The notes below the pieces were generated by a model. It searched no databases. It worked only from the letters and a program-made list of their open reading frames with translations, and was not told the origin of the DNA. Positions 33,353 through 43,706 of a DNA stretch of 64,000 bases are shown piece after piece; positions within the stretch are counted from its first letter, which is position 1, and each line of letters begins with the position of its first letter. Origin of the DNA: Pseudomonas putida (GTDB taxonomy: Bacteria > Pseudomonadota > Gammaproteobacteria > Pseudomonadales > Pseudomonadaceae); assembly GCF_005080685.1 (NCBI RefSeq), contig NZ_CP039371.1, positions 2,728,001 to 2,792,000 on the forward strand. Reading direction: 5' to 3'. The position numbers and the translations under genes are program-made.

Positions 33353-33886
33353 GTGCCACGTATCATTACGCCCGCAACCCCCGACCATGAAATCAGCGAG
33401 CTGACCGAAAGCAACAGCAAAGTATTCGGCTCGCCCAAGGACCGTCTGGATTTCTACCGGCGTGAGATCCAGTACGAAACCAGCATCCTCGCCAACCGCA
33501 CCGATGCTTATCTGGCTGCCCAGGCGTTCCTGGTGATCGCCTTCTGCTCCTCGATGGCCAACCTCAACCCGGACTGGGGTAAGGCTTTCACCTTGGTGGT
33601 GCCGCCGTTTCTGGCCCTGCTCGGTGCATTCAGCTCCTTGAACGCCTGGCCCGGGATTCATGCCGCCTACAAGATCATCGAACACTGGCAGTTCAAGCAG
33701 AGCCAGTTGCTGCGCAGCGAGCCGATGATGGGCATAGCGTACGACGAATCCCCCCTGTTCAGCGACACCGAAACCTCACAGCGTGGCTATCGCAAAGCGT
33801 TGCTATTTTCCTTGCGCACGCCGTGGGTGTTTCTGGTGTGCTGGATATTTCTGGGTGTCTATGCGCTGTTCGTGCAGTTGGCGTGA
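33353..33886 (+). CDS. Membrane protein with three hydrophobic segments, unknown function
   Basis: A 177-aa protein. The soluble N-terminus includes SKVFGSPKDRLDFYRREIQYETSILANRTDAYL. A helix pair follows at about 53-70 and 77-98 (AFLVIAFCSSMAN, FTLVVPPFLALLGAFSSL), with a C-terminal helix TPWVFLVCWIFLGVYALFVQL. It starts with GTG 33353 behind GAGGAG. The layout is reminiscent of small SLATT-like membrane proteins, but this is not established. Confidence 0.7.
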   Translation: MPRIITPATPDHEISELTESNSKVFGSPKDRLDFYRREIQYETSILANRTDAYLAAQAFLVIAFCSSMANLNPDWGKAFTLVVPPFLALLGAFSSLNAWPGIHAAYKIIEHWQFKQSQLLRSEPMMGIAYDESPLFSDTETSQRGYRKALLFSLRTPWVFLVCWIFLGVYALFVQLA

Positions 33887-33914
33887 TGTTTCTGCAGGGG
33901 CGCCAATGATGGCG

Positions 33915-35294
33915 TCAGCCCTCCCAGCCGCCGCCCAGCGTCTTGTACAAGGTCACCCGGTTGACCTGCTCGGCCAGTTCCAGGCTGATCAGCGACTGCT
34001 GCGCCGAGTACAGTGAGCGCTGCGCGTCCAGTACTTCCAGGAAGCTTTCCGAGCCTTGCTTGTAGAGCGTTGACGACAGCTCAAAGGCCTTGTCCGTCGC
34101 TTCGGTGAGGTTACGCTGGGCGTCGAGCCGCTCGCTGATATGGGCCCGCACCGACAACGCATCGGCCACCTCGCTGAAGGCGGTCTGCAAGGTCTTTTCG
34201 TAGGTCGCCACCTCGATCTCGCGGGTCACCTTGGCGGCATCGAGGCTGGCGCGGTTGCTGCCGGCATTGAAGATCGGCAGGTTGATCGATGGGGCGAAGC
34301 TCCAGGCCTTGCTGCCCCCCTTGAACAGCCCGGACAACTCGCCGCTGGCGCTGCCGCCGGTGGCGGTCAGGGTCACGCTGGGGAAGAACGCCGCGCGTGC
34401 GGCGCCAATGTCGGCGTTCGCCGCCTTGAGCGTATGCTCTGCGGCCAGCACATCCGGGCGTCGCTGCAGCAGTGACGACGGCAGACCCGCCGGCACGCCG
34501 ACCAGCACCGCAGTGTCGAGCTTGCCGGTATCGGGCAGCAGCCGGTCCTCCAGGCGCTGCCCGACCAGCAGTTCCAGGGCGTTGCGGTCCTGCTCGACCT
34601 GGCTCGCATAGTTGGCGGCATCGGCCCGGGCCGACTCCACCGTGCTGCGCGCTTGCGCCAGGCTCAGCCCGGAGTCACCGCCCAGGGCGTGGCTTTGCTG
34701 CACCAGCGCGTAGGTTTTCTGCTGGCTGGCATAGGTGTCGTTGGCCAGGGCCAGCAATTGCTGGTCGGCGGCCAAGGTCATCCACGCCGTGGCCACTTCG
34801 GCCACCAGGCTCAACTGGGTGCTGCGACGGGTCTGTTCCAGCGCCAGGTAGTCTTGCAGGGCGGCATCCTTGAGGTTGTCCAGGCGGCCGAACAGGTCCA
34901 GCTCGTAGCTGCTCACACCAAGGCCGACGCTGTACTGGCTGCTGACCCCGGAACTGCTGCTCGACACCGAGCGCTGGCGGCTGCCGTCAGCGCTGGCCGA
35001 CACCGCAGGGAACAGCTCGGCGCGCTGGATGCGGTACTGCGCCCGCTGATACTCGACGTTCAGCGCCGCTACCCGCAGGTCGCGGTTGTTCGCCAGGGCC
35101 AGCGCCACCGTATCGCGCAGGCGGGCGTCGACGAACAGCGACTGCCAGGCGATATCGGCGCTCTGCTGGCCGCTGCTGGCGTATGCCGGCCATTGCTCGG
35201 CCACCGGCGCCGCCGGTTGCTGGTAGTCCGGCGCCAGGTTGACGCAACCGGTCAGCGCCAGGGCGCACAACAAATACAGAGGGGACAGGCGCAT
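33915..35294 (-). CDS. RND efflux outer membrane channel lipoprotein
   Basis: A 459-aa OprM/NodT-family protein. The lipobox signal is LLCALALTGCVNLAPDYQQP (Cys17), followed by paired outer-membrane-efflux domains (LALANNRDLRVAALNVEYQRAQYRIQRAELFPAVSASADGSRQ, and QRRPDVLAAEHTLKAANADIGAARAAFFPSVTLTATGG). Its ATG overlaps the stop of the pump gene. It completes a tripartite pump with the next two genes. Confidence 0.93.
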   Translation of the reverse strand: MRLSPLYLLCALALTGCVNLAPDYQQPAAPVAEQWPAYASSGQQSADIAWQSLFVDARLRDTVALALANNRDLRVAALNVEYQRAQYRIQRAELFPAVSASADGSRQRSVSSSSSGVSSQYSVGLGVSSYELDLFGRLDNLKDAALQDYLALEQTRRSTQLSLVAEVATAWMTLAADQQLLALANDTYASQQKTYALVQQSHALGGDSGLSLAQARSTVESARADAANYASQVEQDRNALELLVGQRLEDRLLPDTGKLDTAVLVGVPAGLPSSLLQRRPDVLAAEHTLKAANADIGAARAAFFPSVTLTATGGSASGELSGLFKGGSKAWSFAPSINLPIFNAGSNRASLDAAKVTREIEVATYEKTLQTAFSEVADALSVRAHISERLDAQRNLTEATDKAFELSSTLYKQGSESFLEVLDAQRSLYSAQQSLISLELAEQVNRVTLYKTLGGGWEG

Positions 35295-38200
35295 CAGGCT
35301 TCTCCGCTAGCAGGAGTCGGTGCTTGGGCGTTAACGCGGCGTGCAGCCAGGCGTTGCACCAGCACATAGAACAAAGGAATGAAGAACAGGCCGAGCACCG
35401 TGGCGGCGAGCATGCCGCCCAGTACCCCGGTACCGATCGCCTGGCGCCCGCCGGCACCGGCACCGCTGCTCAATGCCAGCGGCAGCACGCCGAGGATGAA
35501 CGCCAGCGATGTCATCAGCACCGGCCGCAGGCGGATCCGCACGGCCTCCAGGGTTGCCTCCAGCAGGCCTTGGCCCCGCTCGTAGCCTTCCTTGGCGAAT
35601 TCGACGATGAGGATGGCGTTTTTCGCCGCCAGGCCCACGGTGGTCAACAGGCCGACCTGGAAGTACACGTCATTCGACAGCCCGCGCAGGCCGGTCAGCA
35701 GCAGGGCGCCGAGGATACCCACCGGCACCACCAGCATCACCGCGAACGGCACCGACCAGCTTTCGTACAATGCCGCCAGGCAAAGGAACACGAACAACAT
35801 CGAAATGGCGTACAGCAACGGGGCCTGGTTGCCTGCTAGGCGTTCCTGGTAGGACTGCCCGGTCCAGGCATAGCCGATGCCTTCGGGCAACTGCGCCATG
35901 ATCTCCTCGACGCCAGCCATCGCATCGCCCGAACTCACCCCCGAGGCAGGTTCGCCAACCAGTTCGTAGGAGCCGAAACCGTTGAAGCGTTCGAGCAGCG
36001 GCGAAGCGGTGGTCCAGTGGGTGCTGGTGAATACCGACAGCGGCACCATCGCGTCGCTGTCGTTGCGCACGTACCAGTCGCCGATGTCCTCGGCCTGCAT
36101 GCGCTTGCTGGCCTCACCTTGCAGGTAGACCTTCTTCACCCGCCCGGCATCGAGGAAGTCGTTGACGTAGCTACCGCCCATCACCGTGCTCAGGGTGTCG
36201 TTGATATCGCTGGCGGCCACGCCCATGGCACCGGCCTTGCGGTCGTCGATGTCGATGTTCAGTTGCGGCGTGTCTTCCAGGCCTTGGGCGCGCACGTTGG
36301 CCAGGCGCGGGTCCTTGGCGGCCAGCGCGATGAACTGGTCGCGTGCCTTGAGCAACTGCGCATGGCCCAGGCCGCCGAGGTCTTGCAGTTGCACGTCAAA
36401 GCCAGAACTCTGGCCCAGACCCTGGATGGCGGGAGGCGCGATCACGAACACGTTGGCATCGAGGATCTTCGACAATGCCATGTTGGCCCTGCGCGCCACG
36501 GCGGCGGCGCTGTGCTCCTCGCCCTGGCGCTCGTCCCAGTCCTTGAGCTTGATGAAACCACGCCCGGCATTCTGCGCGTTACCGCCATTGCCCAGGCCGC
36601 GTACGCTCAGCAGCGATGCCACCTCCGGCTGTTGCAACATGTATTGCTGGACCTCGCGGATCACTGTCTGCAGGCGTTCGTCGGTGCTGCCTACCGGCAG
36701 GGTGATCTGCATCATCAGCATGCCCTGGTCTTCCTCGGGCAGGAACGCGGTCGGCAGTTTGTGGAACATCAGCGCCACGCCGCCGAGCACCAGCGCGTAC
36801 ACCAGCAGGCTGCGCAGGGGTTTGGCCAAGACGCCGCCGACAGCGCGCTGGTAGCGTTGCGCGGTGCGCTCGAAGTTGCGGTTGAACCAACCGAAGAATC
36901 CGCGACGAGGCTCGCCATGGGTGGCACCGGGCTTGAGCAGGGTGGCGCACAGCGCTGGCGTCAAGGTCATGGCCACCAGTACCGACAGGGTCATGGCCGC
37001 CACCAGCGTCACCGAGAACTGCCGGTAGATCACCCCGGTGGAGCCGCCGAAGAAGGCCATCGGCACGAACACCGCCGACAGCACCACGGCAATGCCGACC
37101 AGCGCGCCGCTGATTTCGCCCATCGATTGGCGTGTCGCCTCACGCGGCGGCAGCCCTTTTTCGGCGATGATCCGCTCGACGTTTTCCACCACCACGATGG
37201 CATCGTCGACCAGCAGGCCGATGGCCAGCACCATGCCGAACATGGTCAGGGTATTGATCGAGTAACCCAGCAATGCCAGCACGCCGAAGGTGCCCAGCAA
37301 TACCACCGGCACGGCGATGGCCGGGATCAGCGTGGCGCGCAGGTTCTGCATGAACAGGCACATGATCAACACCACCAGGACGATGGCCTCGAACAGTGTC
37401 TTGACCACTTCCTCGATGGAAATCTTCACGAAGGGCGCGGTGTTGTAGGCAACCTCGGTGCGCAATTGCAGGTTGCTGGGGAAAAACCGCTCCAGTTCGG
37501 CAAGCTTGGCCTGTACCGCTTCCGATACATCCAGGGCATTGGCGCCGGTGGCCAGGCTCACTGCCATGCCCCCGGAAGGCTGGCCATTGTGCTCGGCGAC
37601 CACATCGTAGCTTTCGCTGCCCAGTTCCACCTGCGCTACGTCAGCCAGGGTCACCACAGCGCCATTGCTGGAATGCTTGAGCACCACGTCGCGGAATTGC
37701 GCCGCAGTCTGCAGCTTGCTGCGCGCGCTGATGGTGGCGTTGAGTTGCTGGCCGGTGCGGGCGGGCAGGGCGCCGAGTTGGCCGGCGGAGGTGTCGACGT
37801 TCTGCGCCTGGAGGGCACTGGTGACGTCGGACGGCATCAGCGAGTACTGTTTGAGCTTGTCCGGGTCGAGCCAGATGCGCATGGCATAGCTCGAACCCAG
37901 GGTGGTCACCTGGCCCACGCCGTTGACCCGGCTGATCTGGTCGTAAAGGGTGCTGGAGATGAAATCGCTGATGTCGGTGGCGCTGACGTTGGGGTTGTCC
38001 GAAACCAGCGAGACGATGATCAGGAAGTCACTGGCCGAGTTACGGATCTTGATCCCTTGCTGCTGCACGGTGTCGGGGAGCCGCGCCTTGGCCTGCTCGA
38101 GCTTGGTCTGCACCAGCATCTGCGCAGTGTTGATGTCGGTCCCGGCCTCGAAGGTCAGGGTGATGGTGGCGCTGCCCGCCGAGCTGCTGCTCGACGACAT

Positions 38201-38431
38201 GTAGGTCAGCCCATCCAGGCCGGTCATCTGCTGCTCGATGACCTGGGTCACCGAGTCTTCCATGGTCTTGGCAGAGGCACCGGTGTAGGTGGCGCTCAGG
38301 GTGATTTGCGGCGGCGCGATATTGGGGTACTGGGCCAGCGGCAAGGTGGAGATCGCCAGGCCACCGCCGAGCATCACCAGGATCGCGAGGACCCAGGCGA
38401 AGATCGGTCGGTCGATGAAGAAGCGTGCCAT
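35294..38431 (-). CDS. RND multidrug efflux pump, HAE1 family
   Basis: A 1045-aa inner-membrane RND transporter of normal length. It starts [27 protein letters not shown] and shows the proton-relay motif with the paired aspartates in [22 protein letters not shown], a second-half [19 protein letters not shown], and large periplasmic loops. It resembles AcrB/MexB/TtgB pumps, but which known pump it equals cannot be decided here. It lies between the adaptor (10-bp gap) and outer membrane channel. Confidence 0.95.
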   Translation of the reverse strand: MARFFIDRPIFAWVLAILVMLGGGLAISTLPLAQYPNIAPPQITLSATYTGASAKTMEDSVTQVIEQQMTGLDGLTYMSSSSSSAGSATITLTFEAGTDINTAQMLVQTKLEQAKARLPDTVQQQGIKIRNSASDFLIIVSLVSDNPNVSATDISDFISSTLYDQISRVNGVGQVTTLGSSYAMRIWLDPDKLKQYSLMPSDVTSALQAQNVDTSAGQLGALPARTGQQLNATISARSKLQTAAQFRDVVLKHSSNGAVVTLADVAQVELGSESYDVVAEHNGQPSGGMAVSLATGANALDVSEAVQAKLAELERFFPSNLQLRTEVAYNTAPFVKISIEEVVKTLFEAIVLVVLIMCLFMQNLRATLIPAIAVPVVLLGTFGVLALLGYSINTLTMFGMVLAIGLLVDDAIVVVENVERIIAEKGLPPREATRQSMGEISGALVGIAVVLSAVFVPMAFFGGSTGVIYRQFSVTLVAAMTLSVLVAMTLTPALCATLLKPGATHGEPRRGFFGWFNRNFERTAQRYQRAVGGVLAKPLRSLLVYALVLGGVALMFHKLPTAFLPEEDQGMLMMQITLPVGSTDERLQTVIREVQQYMLQQPEVASLLSVRGLGNGGNAQNAGRGFIKLKDWDERQGEEHSAAAVARRANMALSKILDANVFVIAPPAIQGLGQSSGFDVQLQDLGGLGHAQLLKARDQFIALAAKDPRLANVRAQGLEDTPQLNIDIDDRKAGAMGVAASDINDTLSTVMGGSYVNDFLDAGRVKKVYLQGEASKRMQAEDIGDWYVRNDSDAMVPLSVFTSTHWTTASPLLERFNGFGSYELVGEPASGVSSGDAMAGVEEIMAQLPEGIGYAWTGQSYQERLAGNQAPLLYAISMLFVFLCLAALYESWSVPFAVMLVVPVGILGALLLTGLRGLSNDVYFQVGLLTTVGLAAKNAILIVEFAKEGYERGQGLLEATLEAVRIRLRPVLMTSLAFILGVLPLALSSGAGAGGRQAIGTGVLGGMLAATVLGLFFIPLFYVLVQRLAARRVNAQAPTPASGEA

Positions 38432-38441
38432 GGGAGCGCCC

Positions 38442-39623
38442 TCAGTGGCTGTCGTTGGTTGCGGTCAGGCTGGCATCGCGCACCTGGACCGGTTGGCCGA
38501 CCTGCACTTTCTGCAGGCCCTGGACGATCACCTGGTCGCCTTCGGCGAGCCCTTGGCTGACCCACCAGCGGTTGCCCACGGCGCGGTCGAGGGTCAGTTC
38601 GCGCTGCTGCACCTTGCCGTCGACCACCACCAGCGCGGTGGCGCCGCCGCGCTCGTCGCGGGCCACGGCCTGTTGCGGCACCAGGATCGCGTTCTGCTGC
38701 ACGCCCTCCTGCAAGGTGGCCTTGAGGTACATGCCCGGCAACAGCAGGCCCTCGGGGTTGGGGACCAGGGCGCGCAAGGTCACGCTGCCGGTGCTCTCGT
38801 CCACGCTCACGCCGTTGAAGGTCAGGGTGCCCTCGTGCTCGTAGGTGCTGCCGTCTTCCAGTTGCAGGGTGATGCGTGCGGCATCCTTCTGCTCGGCCGG
38901 TGCGAGCTTGCCTTCGGCCAGCTCGCGCTTGAGGCGCAGCAGGGTGGCGCTGGGCTGGGTGAAGTCGACGTAGATCGGGTCGAGCTGCTGCACCGTGGTC
39001 AGGGCGGTGGTCTGCTCGGCCGTTACCAGGGCGCCGGGGGTGACCGACGAGGTGGCGGTACGGCCCTCGATCGGGGCGTTGATGCGGGTGTAGTCGAGGT
39101 TGATCTTGGCCGTGCGCTGGCTGGCCTGGGCCGATTGCAGACTGGCGCGTGCTTCGAGCAGGGCGGCCTGGGCGCTTTCGTTGTCTTCGGCGCTGATGGC
39201 GTCGAGCTTGACCAATTGGGCGTCGCGCTTGGCCTTGAGCTCGGCAGCCTTCAGTGTGGCGCGTGCCGAATTGACCGAGGCGTCAGCTTGGGCCAGGGTG
39301 GCCTCAAACGGCTTCGGATCGATCTGGTACAGGGCCTGGCCGGCCTTGACCGTGTCACCTTCGGTGAACAGCCGCTTCTGGATGATGCCGCCCACCTGCG
39401 GACGGATCTCGGCGATCAGGTGCGCATTGGCCCGGCCGGGCAAGGTGGTGCTCAGGGCCAGCGGTTCACTGCTCACGTCGAGCACGGCCACTTCCTGTAC
39501 GGCGGCGGGGGGTGGCTGATTGTCCTCGCGGCAACCTGCCATGGCGAGTAGGCCGGCGCCCAGCAGAAAGGCGCGCGCCAGGGGCGAGCGGGTAATGAAC
39601 AGGGTCTGGAACAGTGTGGGCAT
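38442..39623 (-). CDS. RND efflux periplasmic adaptor (membrane fusion protein)
   Basis: A 393-aa adaptor. The lipoprotein-type signal is [18 protein letters not shown]. It has a lipoyl-like half ([30 protein letters not shown]), an alpha-hairpin ([36 protein letters not shown]) and beta-barrel/membrane-proximal parts. ATG 39623 fits the signal peptide; the frame is open 222 bp upstream. First gene of the adaptor-pump-channel operon, divergent from a two-component system with a 151-bp gap. Confidence 0.93.
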   Translation of the reverse strand: MPTLFQTLFITRSPLARAFLLGAGLLAMAGCREDNQPPPAAVQEVAVLDVSSEPLALSTTLPGRANAHLIAEIRPQVGGIIQKRLFTEGDTVKAGQALYQIDPKPFEATLAQADASVNSARATLKAAELKAKRDAQLVKLDAISAEDNESAQAALLEARASLQSAQASQRTAKINLDYTRINAPIEGRTATSSVTPGALVTAEQTTALTTVQQLDPIYVDFTQPSATLLRLKRELAEGKLAPAEQKDAARITLQLEDGSTYEHEGTLTFNGVSVDESTGSVTLRALVPNPEGLLLPGMYLKATLQEGVQQNAILVPQQAVARDERGGATALVVVDGKVQQRELTLDRAVGNRWWVSQGLAEGDQVIVQGLQKVQVGQPVQVRDASLTATNDSH

Positions 39624-39774
39624 CCGAGGGCTCCGAGCCAGGAAATTTGACTGGTGCCAGGGTGCTCGGCAATTGTGCAGGCAATGTGCAGAAAGCATGG
39701 AGATTGGCCAATGCGCCTTGCGGGCAGGGGAGTGGCGCGCTTCAATGTCGGCAATTACGCAGCGCGGCGTCACC

Positions 39775-41169
39775 ATGAGAATCAACCTTTCCAGCAAGTT
39801 TTTCCTCGCCATGCTCGCGGTGTGCACCTTCGCCGTGCTGGGCATGGTCTTCGCCGCCTATCTGAGCTTGAAGTACGGCTTTCTCGGCTATCTCAACCAG
39901 CAGGCCGAGGAGCGCATGGACCGCATCGTCCCGCGGGTCGAACAGGCCTATGCCGAGCACGGTAGCTGGGACTTCATCCGCCAGGACAAGGACCAATGGT
40001 TCGAACTGCTGCGCCCAGAGGATGCCACCCCGGACAAGACCTTCGACCCCCGGCTGCTGACTGTGTCCGACCTGACCGGCGCGTTCGTGCGCTTTGCCCT
40101 GCTCGACGCCGAGCGGCGGCCGATCATCGGCTACCAGGCGCCCGAAGCGGAGATGACCCTGCGCCCGATTCATCACCAGGACCAGGTGGTCGGCTGGATG
40201 GCGCTGGCGCCGTTGCAGTCGGTGGCCAGCGTCGGCGACCGGCGCTTCCAGCTCAATCAACTGCGCTCGAGCCTGCTCATCGGCCTGGCCTGCCTGCTGG
40301 GCACGGCGGTGATTGCATGGTGGCTCAGCCGGGCGTTGTTGCGACCGATTCGTGAAGTGGCCAGTGCCACCCACCGCCTGGCTGCCGGGGACTACGCCAT
40401 TCATCTGCCGGTGCGCTCGGCGGACGAGGCCGGGCAACTGGCGGGTGACTTCAATCGCATGGCGGCGACGTTGGCCAGCAACGAACGTATGCGCCGCGAC
40501 TTCATGGCCGATATTTCCCACGAGCTGCGCACCCCGCTGGCGGTGATGCGCGCCGAGCTCGAGGCCATGGAAGACGGTATCCGCCCGCTCGATGGCCAGG
40601 CCTTGCGCTCGTTGCAGGGCGAGGTGGGGGCTCTGAGCAAGCTGGTCGACGACCTGTTCGACCTGTCGCTGGCCGAAGTCGGTGGGCCCACCTACCGGCG
40701 TGAACGCATCGACTTGTGCGTGCTGTTGCCGGTGGTCGCCGAGGCGTTCGCCGCCAGCTTCGCCGAACGCGGCCTGCAGTTGCACCTGGAGTTGCCTGGG
40801 GAGCCCTTGTGGGTGCTGGGTGACGAGTCGCGGTTGAACCAACTGCTGCACAATCTGCTGGAAAACAGCCGACGCTACACTGACCGGGGCGGGCAGACGA
40901 TATTGCGCGCGTTGCAGGTCGGCGATGAGATCCTGGTGCAGTGCGAAGACAGCGCGCCGGGCGTCGATGCCGAGTCGCTGGCGCGCTTGTTCGAGCGCTT
41001 CTATCGCGCCGAACGCTCGCGCAACCGGGCCAGCGGCGGCACCGGCCTGGGTCTGGCCATTTGCCGAGGCATCGCCGAGGTGCACGGCGGCAAGCTCACT
41101 GCCCAACCTTCGGCCCTGGGCGGCCTGTTGCTGGCCCTGGCACTTCCCGTTGCAGGAGATGATGAATGA
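39775..41169 (+). CDS. Sensor histidine kinase, BaeS-like
   Basis: A 464-aa kinase. TM1 is at about 9-31, a periplasmic sensor at about 32-165, and TM2 is LLIGLACLLGTAVIAWWL. A HAMP region (LRPIREVASATHRLAAGDYAIHLP), a phospho-His box (DFMADISHELRTPLAVMRAELEAM) and an ATPase domain (LLHNLLENSRRYTD, then SGGTGLGLAICRGIAEVHGG) follow. It is divergent from the RND operon and overlaps the regulator by 4 bp, so it probably controls the pump in response to envelope stress or antimicrobials. Confidence 0.9.
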   Translation: MRINLSSKFFLAMLAVCTFAVLGMVFAAYLSLKYGFLGYLNQQAEERMDRIVPRVEQAYAEHGSWDFIRQDKDQWFELLRPEDATPDKTFDPRLLTVSDLTGAFVRFALLDAERRPIIGYQAPEAEMTLRPIHHQDQVVGWMALAPLQSVASVGDRRFQLNQLRSSLLIGLACLLGTAVIAWWLSRALLRPIREVASATHRLAAGDYAIHLPVRSADEAGQLAGDFNRMAATLASNERMRRDFMADISHELRTPLAVMRAELEAMEDGIRPLDGQALRSLQGEVGALSKLVDDLFDLSLAEVGGPTYRRERIDLCVLLPVVAEAFAASFAERGLQLHLELPGEPLWVLGDESRLNQLLHNLLENSRRYTDRGGQTILRALQVGDEILVQCEDSAPGVDAESLARLFERFYRAERSRNRASGGTGLGLAICRGIAEVHGGKLTAQPSALGGLLLALALPVAGDDE

Positions 41170-41834
41170 CCCAGGCGCAGATTCTCCTGGTCGAGGACGA
41201 ACCCAAGCTGGCAGCGCTGGTAGGCGATTACCTGCGCGCAGGTGGCTACCAGGTCGAACATCTGGCCGATGGCCTGGCGGTGATCCCGGCGATCCGCCAG
41301 CAGCACTACGACCTGATGTTGCTCGACCTGATGCTACCGGGCCGCGATGGCCTGGATATCTGCCGGGAGCTGCGTGGCTTCAGCCATATGCCGGTGATCA
41401 TGATGACCGCCCGGGTCGACGAGATCGACCGGCTGCTGGGGCTGGAACTGGGCGCCGACGACTATATCTGCAAACCCTTCTCGCCCCGCGAACTGGTGGC
41501 GCGGGTCAAGGCAGTGTTGCGCCGCAGCGGCGCGCAGGCACCGACCCTCGGGCTGGAGCTGGATGCGCGCACGTTCCATGCCCGCTACCAAGGCGTGGCG
41601 CTGGACCTGACGCCGGTGGAATTTCGCATGTTGGCGGCGCTGGCGGCCCGCCCGGGGCAGGTGCTCTCGCGCGATCAGCTGATGAACCATATCTACCAGG
41701 ACCACCGCGTGGTGGCCGACCGTACGGTCGACAGCCATGTGAAGAACCTGCGGCGCAAGCTGACGGCGATCGCGCCTGGGCAGGATCCGCTGCGCTCGGT
41801 GTATGGGGTGGGTTACAGCTTGGAGTTCGAGTGA
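41166..41834 (+). CDS. OmpR-family response regulator, BaeR-like
   Basis: A 222-aa regulator. The receiver domain (VEDEPKLAALVGDYLRAGGY; phospho-acceptor Asp in MLLDLMLPGRDGLDI; Lys in YICKPFSPRELVARVK) is followed by a winged-helix DNA-binding domain (LDLTPVEFRMLAALAARPGQVLSRDQLMNHIYQDHRVVADRTVDSHVKNLRRKL). The ATG overlaps the kinase stop (ATGA). Presumed activator of the divergent efflux operon. Confidence 0.92.
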   Translation: MTQAQILLVEDEPKLAALVGDYLRAGGYQVEHLADGLAVIPAIRQQHYDLMLLDLMLPGRDGLDICRELRGFSHMPVIMMTARVDEIDRLLGLELGADDYICKPFSPRELVARVKAVLRRSGAQAPTLGLELDARTFHARYQGVALDLTPVEFRMLAALAARPGQVLSRDQLMNHIYQDHRVVADRTVDSHVKNLRRKLTAIAPGQDPLRSVYGVGYSLEFE

Positions 41835-41858
41835 GTTGGATCCAATCACCGAAAAGAT

Positions 41859-41887
41859 GGAACCCCGACCGCTTCCGGCTTGCCAAC
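41859..41887 (+). promoter_or_regulatory. GGAAC-N15-CTTGCCAAC promoter-like element, copy 1
   Basis: AAAGATGGAAC, then 15 bp, then CTTGCCAAC, about 44 bp before the cupin ATG. The same two blocks with the same spacing occur upstream of the next gene (42489-42517). The GGAAC start resembles -35 elements of extracytoplasmic sigma factors; identity is not established. Confidence 0.45.
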
Positions 41888-41930
41888 CGCGATAGATGTC
41901 CCACACCGATTGGCAACCAAGGAGAGGCCA

Positions 41931-42461
41931 ATGTCCCCTGCACCAGGCAAATCCGTGCAAACCCTTTACTTTGGCGATGACGGCGCTACCCCGAACAGCG
42001 CATTGCCGGTCCTGCTGTACCCCTCGCGGCTGGGTGCGACGCAAGATAAAGCCGCCGAATTCGAGGCCCTGTGTGCCGAGCACCGCTGGAGTGCTTTGTG
42101 GCGCGGCGGCATCTTCGACTACCACCACTTCCACCCCAACGCCCACGAGGCCCTCGGGGTCGCCAGCGGCCATGCCCGGGTCACCCTGGGCGGCCAGTCG
42201 GGGCAGACACTGACCATTCGCGCAGGCGACGTGCTGGTGCTGCCGGCCGGCACTGGCCATCGCTGCATCGAGCACAGCGACGATTTTCTCGTCGTCGGTG
42301 CCTACCCGCGAGGGCAGGAGAACTATGAGATCCAGCGGCCCGCTTCGGGCTCCCACGCCCGCACGTTGATGCGCATCGCCCAGGTGCCGCTGCCCGAGGA
42401 AGACCCCCTGGCAGGTGGAAAGGGACCGCTGATGGCGCAGTGGAGCAGGCGACGCGCCTGA
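41931..42461 (+). CDS. Cupin-domain protein
   Basis: A 176-aa single cupin. The metal-type strands are GIFDYHHFHPNAHEALGVASGHARVTLGG and ITIRAGDVLVLPAGTGHRCIEHSDDFLVVGAYP, close to uncharacterised Pseudomonas cupins. GGAG precedes ATG 41931. It is followed by a Gfo/Idh oxidoreductase with a matching promoter-like element, which suggests shared control. Ligand unknown. Confidence 0.82.
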   Translation: MSPAPGKSVQTLYFGDDGATPNSALPVLLYPSRLGATQDKAAEFEALCAEHRWSALWRGGIFDYHHFHPNAHEALGVASGHARVTLGGQSGQTLTIRAGDVLVLPAGTGHRCIEHSDDFLVVGAYPRGQENYEIQRPASGSHARTLMRIAQVPLPEEDPLAGGKGPLMAQWSRRRA

Positions 42462-42488
42462 TGGCGTGACAGCCGTGGGCAAAAAGAT

Positions 42489-42517
42489 GGAACTGCGGCG
42501 CTGCTGCGCTTGCCAAC
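42489..42517 (+). promoter_or_regulatory. GGAAC-N15-CTTGCCAAC promoter-like element, copy 2
   Basis: AAAAAGATGGAAC-N15-CTTGCCAAC upstream of the oxidoreductase, with the same block spacing as at 41859-41887. The intervening 15 bases differ, so it is not a simple duplication of the whole region. Confidence 0.45.
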
Positions 42518-42560
42518 TTCCTCGTGAGTTCCGCATTTGTCCGCAAACGAGGAGGAGTCA

Positions 42561-43667
42561 ATGCCTGACGCACAAGGCAAGGTTCGTTATGCAGTAGTGG
42601 CCGGGGGGGCGATTTCCCAAGGTGCGTTCATGCCAGGTGTCGGCCAGACCGACAATTCGGTGATGACGGCCCTGGTTACCGGTGACCCGGTAAAGGCGCG
42701 GGTGCTGGCGGGCCACTATGGCCTGTTGGCCTACGCCTACGACGAATACCCGGCGCTGCTCGCCTCGGGTGAAATCGACGCGGTGTATGTCGCCACGCCC
42801 AACTTCCGCCATCGCGAATTCGTGGTGCCGGCGCTGGAGGCGGGCATCCATGTGCTGCTGGAAAAACCCATGGCCACCACCGAAGCCGATTGCCTGGCCA
42901 TGATCGAGGCCGCCAAGCGCTCGGGCGCCAAGCTGATGGTCGCCTACCGCTTGCACTGCGAACCCGGCACGCTGGACATGATCGGACGGGTGCATGCGGG
43001 CAACTTCGGCGAGCCACGGTTGTTCACCTCGACCTTCACCCAGACCGTCAAGGCCAGCAATCATCGTACTCAGAACGGCTTCGCCGCCGGCCCGGTGCCG
43101 GACATGGGGCCGTACCCGCTGAACATGGTGCGCCAACTGTTCAATGCCGAACCGATCGAGGTGTCCGCGCTCGGCGTCCGTAGCCCAGGCAGCCAAATGA
43201 ACACCTGGGACACTGTCACGGTGAGCCTGCGCTTCCCGGACGAACGCCTGGCGCAGTTCACCGTGAGCTATAGCCTGCCGGATACCGAGCGCTTCCAGTT
43301 GCTGGGGACCAAGGGCGAAATCGAAGCGTCGCCGTGCTTTGGCTATGGCGAAGGGGTGTCGATCAGCTATCGCGCCACCATCGATGGAGAGACGCGGGTC
43401 CACGTCAATCCGGTGGTGGACCAGTTCGCCGGCGAAACGGCCTATTTCTCCGATTGCATCCTCAACGATGAAACCCCCGAGCCTGACGGCGAGGAGGGTT
43501 GGCGCGACGTACGGGTGATCCTGGCCATCGAGCAGGCGCTCGAAACCGGGCAACCGCAGCGCCTGGAATCGCTACCGCCGCGCCAGCAACCTCGGCGCGA
43601 GCAGCGCCGCACGTTTGCCCTGGCGAGCGCGCCGGACTACATCAATACCGAATCACCGACCGAGTGA
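42561..43667 (+). CDS. Gfo/Idh/MocA-family oxidoreductase
   Basis: A 368-aa NAD(P)-dependent sugar-type dehydrogenase. The nucleotide-binding N-terminus (VRYAVVAGGAISQGAFMPGV) is followed by the EKP motif (HVLLEKPMATTEADC) and a C-terminal alpha/beta domain. The C-terminal tail is basic (PPRQQPRREQRR). GGAGG before ATG 42561. Substrate unknown. Confidence 0.88.
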   Translation: MPDAQGKVRYAVVAGGAISQGAFMPGVGQTDNSVMTALVTGDPVKARVLAGHYGLLAYAYDEYPALLASGEIDAVYVATPNFRHREFVVPALEAGIHVLLEKPMATTEADCLAMIEAAKRSGAKLMVAYRLHCEPGTLDMIGRVHAGNFGEPRLFTSTFTQTVKASNHRTQNGFAAGPVPDMGPYPLNMVRQLFNAEPIEVSALGVRSPGSQMNTWDTVTVSLRFPDERLAQFTVSYSLPDTERFQLLGTKGEIEASPCFGYGEGVSISYRATIDGETRVHVNPVVDQFAGETAYFSDCILNDETPEPDGEEGWRDVRVILAIEQALETGQPQRLESLPPRQQPRREQRRTFALASAPDYINTESPTE

Positions 43668-43674
43668 CCTGATG

Positions 43675-43700
43675 CCTGCGCGCCGGCTCCGGCGCGCAGG
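43675..43700. terminator. Perfect hairpin between convergent genes
   Basis: CCTGCGCGCCGG (43675-43686) and its complement (43689-43700) form a 12-bp stem with a 2-base loop, followed by TCGATTT on the plus strand. It lies between the oxidoreductase and the convergent GH15 gene. Confidence 0.6.
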
Positions 43701-43706
43701 TCGATT

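Noticed and set aside
36017..38560. 847-codon open frame on the plus strand opposite the RND pump
   Set aside because: It is a mirror frame of a high-GC gene; its product is low-complexity His/Gln/Gly-rich with no family features, whereas the minus strand encodes a complete RND pump.
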